From: an uncultured Lachnospiraceae bacterium
GTDB lineage: Bacteria; Bacillota; Clostridia; Lachnospirales; Lachnospiraceae
DNA: 64,000 nucleotides
Direction of reading: 5' to 3'
Assembly (NCBI GenBank): GCA_910587155.1
Contig: CAJULA010000003.1
Coordinates: 127,192-191,191, forward strand
The position numbers and the translations under genes are program-made. The notes under the pieces are model-generated. The model made no database searches and was not told the origin of the DNA. It saw nothing but the letters and a program-made list of their open reading frames with translations. Position 1 is the stretch's first letter, and every line of letters starts with the position of its first letter. This document shows, piece after piece, positions 56,943-64,000 of the stretch.

Positions 56943-57206
56943 ATGAGCAATGAGTTTAAGGAAATCTTTTTAAGTGACAAAGTAAAGTACAGGGAAATTT
57001 TTCTCTATCTGGTAACGATTGCTTACCAAAAGGCAGTTGAGATGGGCAGTTTTGACCAGTATAGGAAACTTCGGAACAAGATGAAGCAAAGAGATTCTTT
57101 ATGGGTGGATGATGCGTTATCAGGCAGGCTTTATCGTTTTCGCGGTAAGGTTTATCGTATACAGCGGGAGGTTCCACCGAATCCGGTGATTCGGCGGGTG
57201 TTGTAG
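56943..57206 (+). CDS. Hypothetical protein
   Basis: 87 aa: MSNEFKEIFLSDKVKYREIF, then YRKLRNKMKQRDSLW and YRFRGKVYRIQREVPPNPVI. Basic, no cysteine pair, membrane segment or known motif. No clear ribosome site. It lies 19 nt after the ATPase remnant and could be its downstream partner or a truncated fragment. I do not recognise it. Confidence 0.4.
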   Translation: MSNEFKEIFLSDKVKYREIFLYLVTIAYQKAVEMGSFDQYRKLRNKMKQRDSLWVDDALSGRLYRFRGKVYRIQREVPPNPVIRRVL

Positions 57207-57245
57207 AGTGCATAAGCGGATGTGGAATAAAAGGAAATAACAGGG

Positions 57246-58475
57246 ATGGGCTATGGAGAAAGAAGCGATTTAACGGAGATAATTTATATAACAAAACGAA
57301 AAATAAAGGCATTTTCTCATAGTCTTTTTTATTATGCCTGTAGGGTATTTCCTATAGATCGACATAAAATCGTTATGTGGACGTTTGAAGGTGGTGGCGG
57401 ATATGGGTGCAGTCCTAAATATGTGGCAGAAGAAATACTGAAAAGAAATCATGCAGGAAAAACAAGTTATAAGATTATCTGGTTGCTGAATGATATGAAC
57501 AAAGAATTTCCTTTGGAAATTAAAAAAGTTAAAAATACGTTGTGGAACAGAGCATATCATTTGAGTACGGCAGGAACTTGGATTAGCAATACAAGGACCT
57601 TTTATGGTACAAAAAAGAGAAAAAAACAATATTATATTCAGACATGGCATTCAACGATCTGGATTAAACCGATCGGAAAATATCGCGGAAAAAAGTTTCC
57701 TAAAATGGCATACTTGGCCAGCGTGGCAGATTCAAAACTGATAGATTATGTCCTGTCTGGCTCGAAGTGGTGCGAATATATGTATCGAGATGGTCTTATT
57801 TATGATGGAGAGATTGTCAGGACAGGGACGCCGAGGTGTGATGTTCTATTTAATGAGGTACAGGAGAAAAGAAGGTATTTTAGAAAAGAATATGACATTC
57901 CTTCAGAAGCAATGATACTAATCTATGCACCAACATTCCGTGGCGGAAGCCAGAGCAAATGCCGCAGCGTGAATACAGATGAGGCAACAATAGAGTTTGA
58001 ACGTCTTATTAGCTCATTGGAAAAGAGATTTGGAGGACGGTGGTATATTTTTTTACGTCTGCATCCACAATTGGCTGCAAAAATGGAAAAGCTTAAAGTA
58101 CGCCAAAAATCTGACAGGCTGATTGATGTAAGCCAGAGACCTGATATGAATGAAATCATTGCCGCATCAGACGTATTTTTGACAGATTACTCCAGTGCTA
58201 TTTATGAAGCTGCTATGATGGGATTGCCGGGATTTATTTACGCGGATGATTTGGAGGAATACATTGCTGACAGAGGTGAGTTGGTTTTTGATATGTATCA
58301 GCTGCCTTTTCCTGTGGCAGTTAATAATAATGAGTTAATGGATAATGTTTTAAATTTTGATAGTCATGATTATCAGTGTAAGGTTGATGCTTTTATGAAA
58401 GAAGTGGGTATCTTTGAAGATGGTCGGGCGAGTGAGCGGGTAGTGGATCTGATAGAAGGGACAGGAATTATTTGA
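57246..58475 (+). CDS. CDP-glycerol glycerophosphotransferase family protein (TagF/TagB-like)
   Basis: 409 aa. Cytoplasmic GT-B-like phosphotransferase. Conserved blocks: MWTFEGGGGYGCSPKYVAEE, YIQTWHSTIWIKP (WHGT motif reads WHST), LSGSKWCEYMYRDGLIYDGE, IVRTGTPRCDVLF, IYAPTFRGGSQSK, FLRLHPQLAAK and LTDYSSAIYEAAMMGLPGFI. Family members move glycerol phosphate or ribitol phosphate from CDP to polysaccharide or lipid-linked primers. With the TagD-like fusion at 48.8 kb it suggests glycerol-phosphate decoration of the product. Start after AAAAGGAAA is moderately supported. First gene of the right-hand A+T-rich glycosyltransferase block. Confidence 0.9.
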   Translation: MGYGERSDLTEIIYITKRKIKAFSHSLFYYACRVFPIDRHKIVMWTFEGGGGYGCSPKYVAEEILKRNHAGKTSYKIIWLLNDMNKEFPLEIKKVKNTLWNRAYHLSTAGTWISNTRTFYGTKKRKKQYYIQTWHSTIWIKPIGKYRGKKFPKMAYLASVADSKLIDYVLSGSKWCEYMYRDGLIYDGEIVRTGTPRCDVLFNEVQEKRRYFRKEYDIPSEAMILIYAPTFRGGSQSKCRSVNTDEATIEFERLISSLEKRFGGRWYIFLRLHPQLAAKMEKLKVRQKSDRLIDVSQRPDMNEIIAASDVFLTDYSSAIYEAAMMGLPGFIYADDLEEYIADRGELVFDMYQLPFPVAVNNNELMDNVLNFDSHDYQCKVDAFMKEVGIFEDGRASERVVDLIEGTGII

Positions 58476-58476
58476 T

Positions 58477-59616
58477 ATGAAGAAAATTTTGCATTTTACC
58501 ATTGCTAATACAGGAAGTGGAATGACAAAGTTTATATTATCGTTATGGGAAAATATTGATAGAAAAAAGTATCATTTTGATTTTGTGACGATGAGTAAGC
58601 ATTTGGACTTTGCGGAACAACTGGAAAAGGAAGGGTGCAAGATATATTATTTGTCTACGTATGCAGAGGAAGATAAAAGGCGATTTACAAAAGAAGTCGA
58701 AGCAATTTTAGACAATGGATACGATGTCGTCCATTTGCATACATCTTGGTGGAGGGGTTTTGCATTAGAAGAAATTGCACAAAACAAGGGAATTAAAAAA
58801 ATCATTATACATTGTCACAATTCTGATGTACACATAAAAGAAAATGAGCGGCGAGAAGAATCCAGGAAGCTACATTTTAAACAACGCAATTTGCTTACGG
58901 AAGATATGGCCACTGATTTTGTTGCCTGTTCTCAGGAGGCAGCAGAATGGTTGTATGGAGACAGGATATCAAAAGATAAAATTCAAATTATACCAAACGC
59001 GATTGAAACAGAGCGATTTAAGTATAATCCTTTAATCAGAGAAGAATATCGCGATAAGCTGCAGTTAAAACAGAGCGATTATGTAATCGGGAATGTAGGG
59101 AGGTTTGCCTGGCAGAAGAATCACGAATTTTTAATAGAGGTATTTTATGAAATCAGTCGTTTAAGTGAGCATGCCAAATTAGTATTGATTGGTATCGGAG
59201 AACTGGAAAAAGAGATTCAGAATAGAGTAAGCAGCATGGGCTTGCAGGACAAGGCGCTGTTTTTAGGAAAAAGAGATGATGTTGCAGCACTTATGCAGGC
59301 GATAGATGTATTTGTCTTACCGTCCAGGTTTGAAGGTTTTCCTATTGCATTGATCGAGGCGCAGGCGGCCGGATTAAAATGCATTGCCAGTGATAAAATA
59401 TCTGAGGCTTCGAAAATAACGGATAATGTTATATTCTTGCCTTTTGATATAGAACAGTGGGTTAACAAAGTTTTAAAATATAGTGAAGGTTATGAACGAA
59501 AAGATATGTCGGACATGTTGGAAAATGCGGGGTATGGTATGAAAACGTTAGTGGGAAGGATTGAGGATTTATATGAAGGCGCTTCTGTAATCTCTGAGGG
59601 GGGGGGGCGCTACTAA
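58477..59616 (+). CDS. Glycosyltransferase family 4 ending in a 10-G tract
   Basis: 379 aa. MKKILHFTIANTGSGMTKFI, HFDFVTMSKHLDFAEQLEKE, VHLHTSWWRGFALEEIAQNK and IIPNAIETERFKYNPL. The donor half has IGNVGRFAWQKNHEFLIEVF, ALFLGKRDDVAALMQAID and LPSRFEGFPIALIEAQAAGL with the paired GT4 glutamates. The last codons run into ten Gs, and the present stop TAA comes soon after. Adding one G (or removing two) would extend the tail by about a dozen residues so that it stops as ATGA on the next gene's start. Closely related to its downstream neighbour, so the pair arose by duplication. Confidence 0.92.
   Translation: MKKILHFTIANTGSGMTKFILSLWENIDRKKYHFDFVTMSKHLDFAEQLEKEGCKIYYLSTYAEEDKRRFTKEVEAILDNGYDVVHLHTSWWRGFALEEIAQNKGIKKIIIHCHNSDVHIKENERREESRKLHFKQRNLLTEDMATDFVACSQEAAEWLYGDRISKDKIQIIPNAIETERFKYNPLIREEYRDKLQLKQSDYVIGNVGRFAWQKNHEFLIEVFYEISRLSEHAKLVLIGIGELEKEIQNRVSSMGLQDKALFLGKRDDVAALMQAIDVFVLPSRFEGFPIALIEAQAAGLKCIASDKISEASKITDNVIFLPFDIEQWVNKVLKYSEGYERKDMSDMLENAGYGMKTLVGRIEDLYEGASVISEGGGRY
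59598..59607 (+). repeat. Poly-G tract (10 G) at the end of a GT4 gene
   Basis: Ten consecutive Gs, the longest homopolymer G run seen in the window. 10 Gs gives a TAA stop at 59614; 9 gives TAG a few bases later; 11 or 8 carries the frame to TGA at 59652-59654, overlapping the following ATG. It therefore could tune coupling between the two glycosyltransferases. Confidence 0.9.
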
Positions 59617-59650
59617 CTAGGATTTCTTTTTGGCAGATTGGAGCTTGTGC

Positions 59651-60796
59651 ATGAGAGAAAACACATGTACCAATCTGTTAAATAAGAAAAGAGTTTTACA
59701 TTTTACGATTGCCAATACTGGCGGTGGAATTACAAAATTTGTTTTAAAATTATGGAAGTATATAGATAAAAAGAGATTTCACTTTGATTTTGTAACAATG
59801 AGTAAACATTTGGATTTTGCAGAGCAATTGGAGGCAGAAGGTTGTAAGATTTATTATTTATCTGTTTATGCAGAGGATAACAAAGAACAATTTATAAAAG
59901 AAGTAGAAGAAATTTTAGATAACGGGTATGATATTGTTCATCTGCATACGTCTTGGTGGAGAAGTTTTGTATTAGAAGAAATTGCAAAAAGAAAAGGAAT
60001 AGAGAGAATTATTGTGCATTGTCATAATACAGATGTGCATATAAAAGAAAATCAATCTAGAGAAGAAGCAAGGCAACTTCATTTGCGGCAGCGTGAATTG
60101 CTTACGGAGGATATAGCAACAGATTTTATTGCATGTTCTGAAGAGGCTTCAACATGGTTGTATGGCGATAGAATATCGAAAGATATGATACAAATTATAC
60201 CTAATGCAATTGAAACAGAGCATTTTAAATTTAATAATTTGATTAGAGAGGAATATCGTAAAAAATTAAATCTGAAACCACATGATTATGTAATAGGGCA
60301 TGTAGGGAGATTTGCCTGGCAAAAAAATCATGAATTTTTAATAGATGTATTTGGAGAAGTTAGTAATTTAAATGAACATGCAAGATTGTTATTGATTGGT
60401 ATTGGGGAATTGGAAGAAAAAATAAGAAATAAAGTATCGCAACAAGCTCTACATGATAAAGTATTATTTCTCGGTAAAAGGGATGATGTTGGAGAAATTA
60501 TGCAGGCAATGGATGTATTTGCTTTTCCATCTAGATTTGAAGGTTTTCCAATTGTGCTAATTGAGGCACAGGCCATTGGATTAAAATGTGTGGTAAGTGA
60601 TAAAATTCCCAGGATTTCTAAGATAACAGATAATATTGAATTTTTACCATTTGAAAAAGAACAGTGGATTGATAAATTATTAAAGTATGGTATAGGTTAT
60701 AAACGAGAAGATATGACGATTATTTTAGAGAAGTCTGGGTATGACATAAAGACATTAGCGAAAAAGATGGAAATGGTATACGAGTCTGATCTATAA
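59651..60796 (+). CDS. Glycosyltransferase family 4, tandem paralogue
   Basis: 381 aa. RVLHFTIANTGGGITKFVLK, HFDFVTMSKHLDFAEQLEAE, VHLHTSWWRSFVLEEIAKRK and IIPNAIETEHFKFNNL repeat those of the preceding gene nearly residue for residue, with the same donor half (VIGHVGRFAWQKNHEFLIDV, VLFLGKRDDVGEIMQAMD, PSRFEGFPIVLIEAQAIGLK). Codon use is more A+T-rich than in the upstream copy. GGAG is nine nt before the ATG; a TTG seven codons upstream is a weaker option. Divergence is concentrated at both ends. Two similar enzymes may use different donors or act in sequence. Confidence 0.9.
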   Translation: MRENTCTNLLNKKRVLHFTIANTGGGITKFVLKLWKYIDKKRFHFDFVTMSKHLDFAEQLEAEGCKIYYLSVYAEDNKEQFIKEVEEILDNGYDIVHLHTSWWRSFVLEEIAKRKGIERIIVHCHNTDVHIKENQSREEARQLHLRQRELLTEDIATDFIACSEEASTWLYGDRISKDMIQIIPNAIETEHFKFNNLIREEYRKKLNLKPHDYVIGHVGRFAWQKNHEFLIDVFGEVSNLNEHARLLLIGIGELEEKIRNKVSQQALHDKVLFLGKRDDVGEIMQAMDVFAFPSRFEGFPIVLIEAQAIGLKCVVSDKIPRISKITDNIEFLPFEKEQWIDKLLKYGIGYKREDMTIILEKSGYDIKTLAKKMEMVYESDL

Positions 60797-60970
60797 TGAT
60801 TATAAAGGGAGGATAAAATATGGCATAGCTCTTATTTATATATAAAATAAAAAATGTACTTTGCTTTGTAATTATTTAAATATTTATTTTTATTTAAGCG
60901 GATTTGGGTTTATAGTATTTTCATGGATCATTTAGGATAGAAATAACTTAATTTGCAAGGAGAAAGAGTA

Positions 60971-61894
60971 ATGAGCAACATTATTTTATATGGAGCTGGA
61001 AAACGTGGTATAGCAATAGAGGCTATTTTACATTCAAAAGGTATTCAAATAAAGGCATTTGCGGATTCTTTTAAGGGGGGGGAAGTTTTATGTAATGGAA
61101 ACAGAAAATACAATATAGTGAAATCGTTTGACGTCGAAGACAGAATTATAATAACTATTGCGGGCACTGAGACAGCTAATAAAATAGCCAAGGAACTTAT
61201 TTTAAAGGGTATAAATATAATTACTTTGGAAGACATTCTGGGAAAAGAAAATGATAAAGTGTCTATAAATAGAGGAATAATAGCCGATTATCATAAATAT
61301 GCAATGTCGGACTATTTTGATAATGCAGAACTGATAGATAATATATCAATATTTTGGAGTGAGAATAGTCCATTTAAGATTTTTTTTGATTATCTTGACT
61401 TGACTAATGTTATTGAGTTGGCATGTGGAAAAGGAAGACATGTTATGCAATATATTGATAAAGCTGGAGCAATTACATTGGTAGATATATTAGCAGAAAA
61501 TATTGATGATTGTAAAAGACGTTTTTCAAAAGAGAATAAGATTTTATATTTAAACAATAACGGTTATGATATTCATGAATTAGGTTCAGGACTGTATACT
61601 GCATTATTCACATATGATGCCATGGTACATTTTGAATTATTAGATATATTTAATTATTTAAAAGAGACTTATAGAGTATTGAAAACTGGTGGAAGAGCAC
61701 TTTTTCATCATTCGAATAATACAGAGGATTATAAAGTCAATTTTTTATCAGGTATGCATGGAAGAAATTATATGAATAGCTCCTTATTTGCGTATCTTGC
61801 AAATAGAGCAGGATTAACGATACTTGATCAGAAGATAATTCCTTGGGGAAAAGTTCAGAGTTTGGATTGCATAACTTTGGTAGAAAAAAAGTGA
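60971..61894 (+). CDS. PglD-like Rossmann domain fused to SAM methyltransferase
   Basis: 307 aa. Residues 1-95, NIILYGAGKRGIAIEAILHS to IITLEDILG, form a Rossmann domain like the N-terminus of PglD-type sugar-nucleotide proteins. A class I methyltransferase follows (about 140-300): VIELACGKGRHVMQYI (SAM loop), ITLVDILAENIDDCKRRF, and ETYRVLKTGGRALFHHSN. Probably O- or N-methylates a sugar. AAGGAG is positioned before this ATG; an earlier TTG is less likely. An in-frame run of eight Gs lies in codons 35-37; gain or loss of one G would truncate it. Confidence 0.8.
   Translation: MSNIILYGAGKRGIAIEAILHSKGIQIKAFADSFKGGEVLCNGNRKYNIVKSFDVEDRIIITIAGTETANKIAKELILKGINIITLEDILGKENDKVSINRGIIADYHKYAMSDYFDNAELIDNISIFWSENSPFKIFFDYLDLTNVIELACGKGRHVMQYIDKAGAITLVDILAENIDDCKRRFSKENKILYLNNNGYDIHELGSGLYTALFTYDAMVHFELLDIFNYLKETYRVLKTGGRALFHHSNNTEDYKVNFLSGMHGRNYMNSSLFAYLANRAGLTILDQKIIPWGKVQSLDCITLVEKK
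61075..61082 (+). repeat. Poly-G tract (8 G), currently in frame
   Basis: Eight Gs in AAG GGG GGG GAA near the start of the methyltransferase gene. Here the reading frame is open, unlike the 8-G tracts at 8.8 and 13.6 kb. Confidence 0.88.
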
Positions 61895-62466
61895 AATTTA
61901 TATATACATTTATTATTGTCTTATAAATAGATTATATGTATTTCAAATGTCATTTGTGAAAAGTGCTGATAAGATATTTCCTCTCGATTATTTATAAAAA
62001 TAAAATCCTTTATTCGCATTGATATTTTTTACGCTGAAAATGAAAGCCGAACGTTTAAGCAATTAGGGGAATTTCGTGGGAACGTAAGACTGTAAGTTTT
62101 AAGCCGAACGGTCGCTATACGAGGCTTACAAGATATTGCTGGTATCGTATAAAGTATTCTGGCGGTCAACAAAGAGATTAACTTTGATTTAAAAATACAT
62201 TATTGCTTGTCATCTGCATGCATCTGATTTTCTGGTAAACAAGAGCTTTTTTAATACGGTTCAGAGAGTTTTACATTTATTTATATTCTTTAAGGATAGA
62301 TGGTGGCTCAATGTGCTTGAGAGTTTTTTAATGGTTTATCGATATTAAAAGGTATCCGTGTTTAAAGTTGCAGAGATGTGTAGAAATTCAAGACTCAGAT
62401 ATACAGCATAATATTTGTACGGGTATTCAGAAGTTATTTTAATAGAAGAGGGGTTTTCAAAAAAGT
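61895..62466. other. Gap of about 570 bases, A+T-rich, no gene seen
   Basis: Between the methyltransferase and fused GT11 genes. Short frames are all interrupted. AAGCCGAACG occurs twice (near 62045 and 62100), and TGTAAG with a nearby GGCTTACA could pair as an imperfect stem. Stretches such as a 40-codon frame ending near 62350 may be decayed coding sequence, but I cannot assign it. GAGGGG near 62450 serves the next gene. No terminator of convincing quality. Confidence 0.4.
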
Positions 62467-63654
62467 ATGAATAGTGATATAATAATTTGGGGTACAGGAT
62501 TTATAGGTAATATTGCTTATTACTATTATAAAGATAAAAGCAATATTATTTGTTATGTAGATCGTGATTGTAGAAAATGGGGGAAAAGTTTAAATGGAAT
62601 TAAAATATGTTCTCCCGATATTTTGTTAAATAGTGATGCTCAAGTTGTTTTAGCTTTACAAAGAGGTATTAATATTATTAAAGAGCAATTATGCTGTAAA
62701 TATAAAGTTAAGAATTATATTTTATTTCATGCAGGTCAGGATGTATATGCTTGTCATTCAGAAAGGGAAGTCGATGAGATTCAGACGGATACATGTATAG
62801 TTTTGTTTAATGGCGGATTAGGAAATCAAATGTTTCAATATGCATTATTGAGACATTTGCAAATATTGGGAAAAGATGTATTGGCGGACTTAAGTTATGG
62901 TATTGGTGGAATGGAATTTCATTTGCTTAATGTTTTTAAAAATATAGAGTTAAAAGTATGTTCCTATGAACAAAAAATAGAGTTAATTAAAAAGAATTTA
63001 AATGAAAAAGGGAAAAAAATAAAATTTGTGCTTTATAAGGAAGAAAATTATAATGAACTTAATGAAGTTAAAAGAAAAGAAGCGGATATATCTCTTCTAA
63101 ATATTACAGGTGGGATTATTTCAGGATTATTTCAGACATATAGATATGCAGAATATATTAGAAAGGTTTTATTGGATGACTTTAAGTTTAGTGCCGATTA
63201 TGAAAGTAAGCTTAAAATAGTCGCTGGTAATTTGTCTGAGAAAAACTCAGTAAGCATTCATATTAGGCGGGGCGATTACCTAATAGGAAATAATGTTTGG
63301 CTATATGGAGAAATATGTACAGATGAGTATTACGGAAAGGCAATAAGATATATAAAAGAGAAAATCGGTGATTGCATATTTTGTTTTTTTTCTAATGATA
63401 TAGAATGGGTTAAAGAAAATTATGTAATGGACAATGCTATATATATAGAAAGTACAATGTTTGATGATTACCAAGATTGGTATGATATGTATTTAATGAG
63501 TATTTGCAGAAATAATATTATTGCGAACAGCACATTTAGCTGGTGGGGAGCGTGGTTGAATCAGAATGAAGAGAAAATTGTGATTGCACCCAAGAGATGG
63601 ATTAATGAATGTGATTATGATGATATATATCCAGAGGACTGGATTTTGATTTAG
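62467..63654 (+). CDS. Fusion: Rossmann domain + GT11 alpha-1,2-fucosyltransferase
   Basis: 395 aa, about 100 longer than a plain GT11. Residues 1-90, DIIIWGTGFIGNIAYYYYKD to ICSPDILLNSDAQVVLALQR, look like the Rossmann domain also present in the methyltransferase upstream. GT11 follows from 109: VLFNGGLGNQMFQYALLRHL, HIRRGDY (265-271), and IANSTFSWWGAWLNQNEEKI. It transfers fucose alpha-1,2. It is the second GT11 of the window (first at 36.7 kb) and much more A+T-rich, indicating separate acquisition. The Rossmann part may bind a nucleotide sugar or position a partner; its role is unknown. Confidence 0.88.
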   Translation: MNSDIIIWGTGFIGNIAYYYYKDKSNIICYVDRDCRKWGKSLNGIKICSPDILLNSDAQVVLALQRGINIIKEQLCCKYKVKNYILFHAGQDVYACHSEREVDEIQTDTCIVLFNGGLGNQMFQYALLRHLQILGKDVLADLSYGIGGMEFHLLNVFKNIELKVCSYEQKIELIKKNLNEKGKKIKFVLYKEENYNELNEVKRKEADISLLNITGGIISGLFQTYRYAEYIRKVLLDDFKFSADYESKLKIVAGNLSEKNSVSIHIRRGDYLIGNNVWLYGEICTDEYYGKAIRYIKEKIGDCIFCFFSNDIEWVKENYVMDNAIYIESTMFDDYQDWYDMYLMSICRNNIIANSTFSWWGAWLNQNEEKIVIAPKRWINECDYDDIYPEDWILI

Positions 63655-63715
63655 TTGCGGAAATAATATCAATTAGAACATATTAGTATTATTGATTTGC
63701 TATAGGGGGATCAAA

Positions 63716-64000
63716 GTGATAAAAATATTATGGTTGTGTGGAATTGTACTTCCAGAATTTAGTGATGAATTAGGAATAAATAAAAATCCAACAGGTGGTT
63801 GGATGACAGGATTACTTCATCAATTAGATGACGTAGATGAAATTGAAATTTCTCTGTGTTTTCCCATTTATAATCGGATATATTTAAAAGATGGAAGAAG
63901 TAACGGATATAAGTATTATACATTTTTGTGTAATAGTGTAGAGGAATTTGATAGTACTATGGTAAAAAGACTAGAGCATATCTTGAGCGCCAGTGCACCA
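63716..64000 (+). CDS. Glycosyltransferase (GT4-like), 5' part
   Basis: The frame stays open to the window end: MIKILWLCGIVLPEFSDELG, then NPTGGWMTGLLHQLDDVDEI and EISLCFPIYNRIYLKDGRS. The 'WMTGL' loop after an opening beta strand is typical of capsule GT4 enzymes. Starts with GTG, with GGGGG seven nt upstream. Too short for certainty, as the donor-binding half lies outside. Confidence 0.65.
   Translation, partial: MIKILWLCGIVLPEFSDELGINKNPTGGWMTGLLHQLDDVDEIEISLCFPIYNRIYLKDGRSNGYKYYTFLCNSVEEFDSTMVKRLEHILSASAP

Noticed and set aside
62030..62160. RelA/SpoT-like remnant suggested by a short frame with DIAGIV
   Set aside because: Match is only a few residues, frames are interrupted throughout, and no other motif of that family is present.

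Overview
The window looks like part of a very large cell-surface or exopolysaccharide (EPS/capsule) biosynthesis locus from a Gram-positive anaerobe of the Clostridia, most likely a Lachnospiraceae gut bacterium. That assignment is inferred from the overall gene style: CotH proteins with lamin-tail domains, PglK-like ABC flippases, TagF/TagD-type glycerol-phosphate genes, AGGAGG ribosome sites and moderate G+C with A+T-rich accessory blocks. No rRNA, tRNA, CRISPR array or insertion sequence was seen. Almost everything reads on the + strand, and many neighbours share 4-nt ATGA/GTGA/TTGA overlaps, so long translationally coupled transcripts are likely.

Layout. 1-1267 (-): 5' part of a GtrII-like membrane protein, divergent from the main operon across a compact region with a 15-bp palindrome. 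1.4-16.7 kb: membrane-anchored CotH protein, initiating polyprenyl glycosyl-1-phosphate transferase, GT4, GDP-mannose-dehydrogenase-like enzyme, a second (frameshifted) CotH, a heparinase II/III-family protein, GT4, a frameshifted GT-C-like protein and a PTPS-related membrane protein. 16.7-19.7 kb: an A+T-rich insert with a two-gene cassette (DisA/DAC-like predicted nucleotide sensor plus an uncharacterised helical protein). 19.7-32.5 kb: GT4 enzymes, a dTDP-3-amino-3,6-dideoxyhexose gene pair (aminotransferase and 3,4-ketoisomerase), big membrane proteins, a Wzx-like flippase and a GT2. 32.5-42.9 kb: AsnB, then GT4, GT2, GT11 alpha-1,2-fucosyltransferase, GT2, GT6 (ABO-type) transferase, YibB/HtrL protein, DUF6056-like membrane protein and a fucosyltransferase-like protein. 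42.9-54.4 kb: two PglK-like ABC transporters, GT87-like protein, RfbH-type 3-dehydrase, GT2, a cytidylyltransferase/oxidoreductase fusion and a metallophosphoesterase/GDPD fusion. 54.4-57.2 kb: small accessory island with a toxin-antitoxin pair behind a perfect sigma-A promoter, a zinc-ribbon protein and an internally deleted AAA ATPase. 57.2-64 kb: A+T-rich GT block with a CDP-glycerol glycerophosphotransferase, tandem GT4 paralogues, a methyltransferase and a fused GT11.

How it works together (inference): a sugar-1-phosphate is loaded on undecaprenyl phosphate, extended by many GT4/GT2 enzymes with uronic acid, amino-dideoxyhexose, fucose and possibly 3-deoxy sugars, decorated with Gal/GalNAc and glycerol phosphate, then flipped by a Wzx-like protein or the ABC flippases.

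Most notable signals: (1) four poly-G tracts of 8-10 G, two sitting exactly at frameshifts and one at the end of a glycosyltransferase where a one-base gain would create an ATGA junction with the next gene, which suggests either phase variation or homopolymer sequence errors; (2) adjacent GT11 and GT6 genes that could build an ABO blood-group-like structure; (3) the DAC-like two-gene cassette embedded in the locus; (4) a cytidylyltransferase-oxidoreductase fusion plus GDPD and TagF-like genes pointing to glycerol-phosphate decoration.
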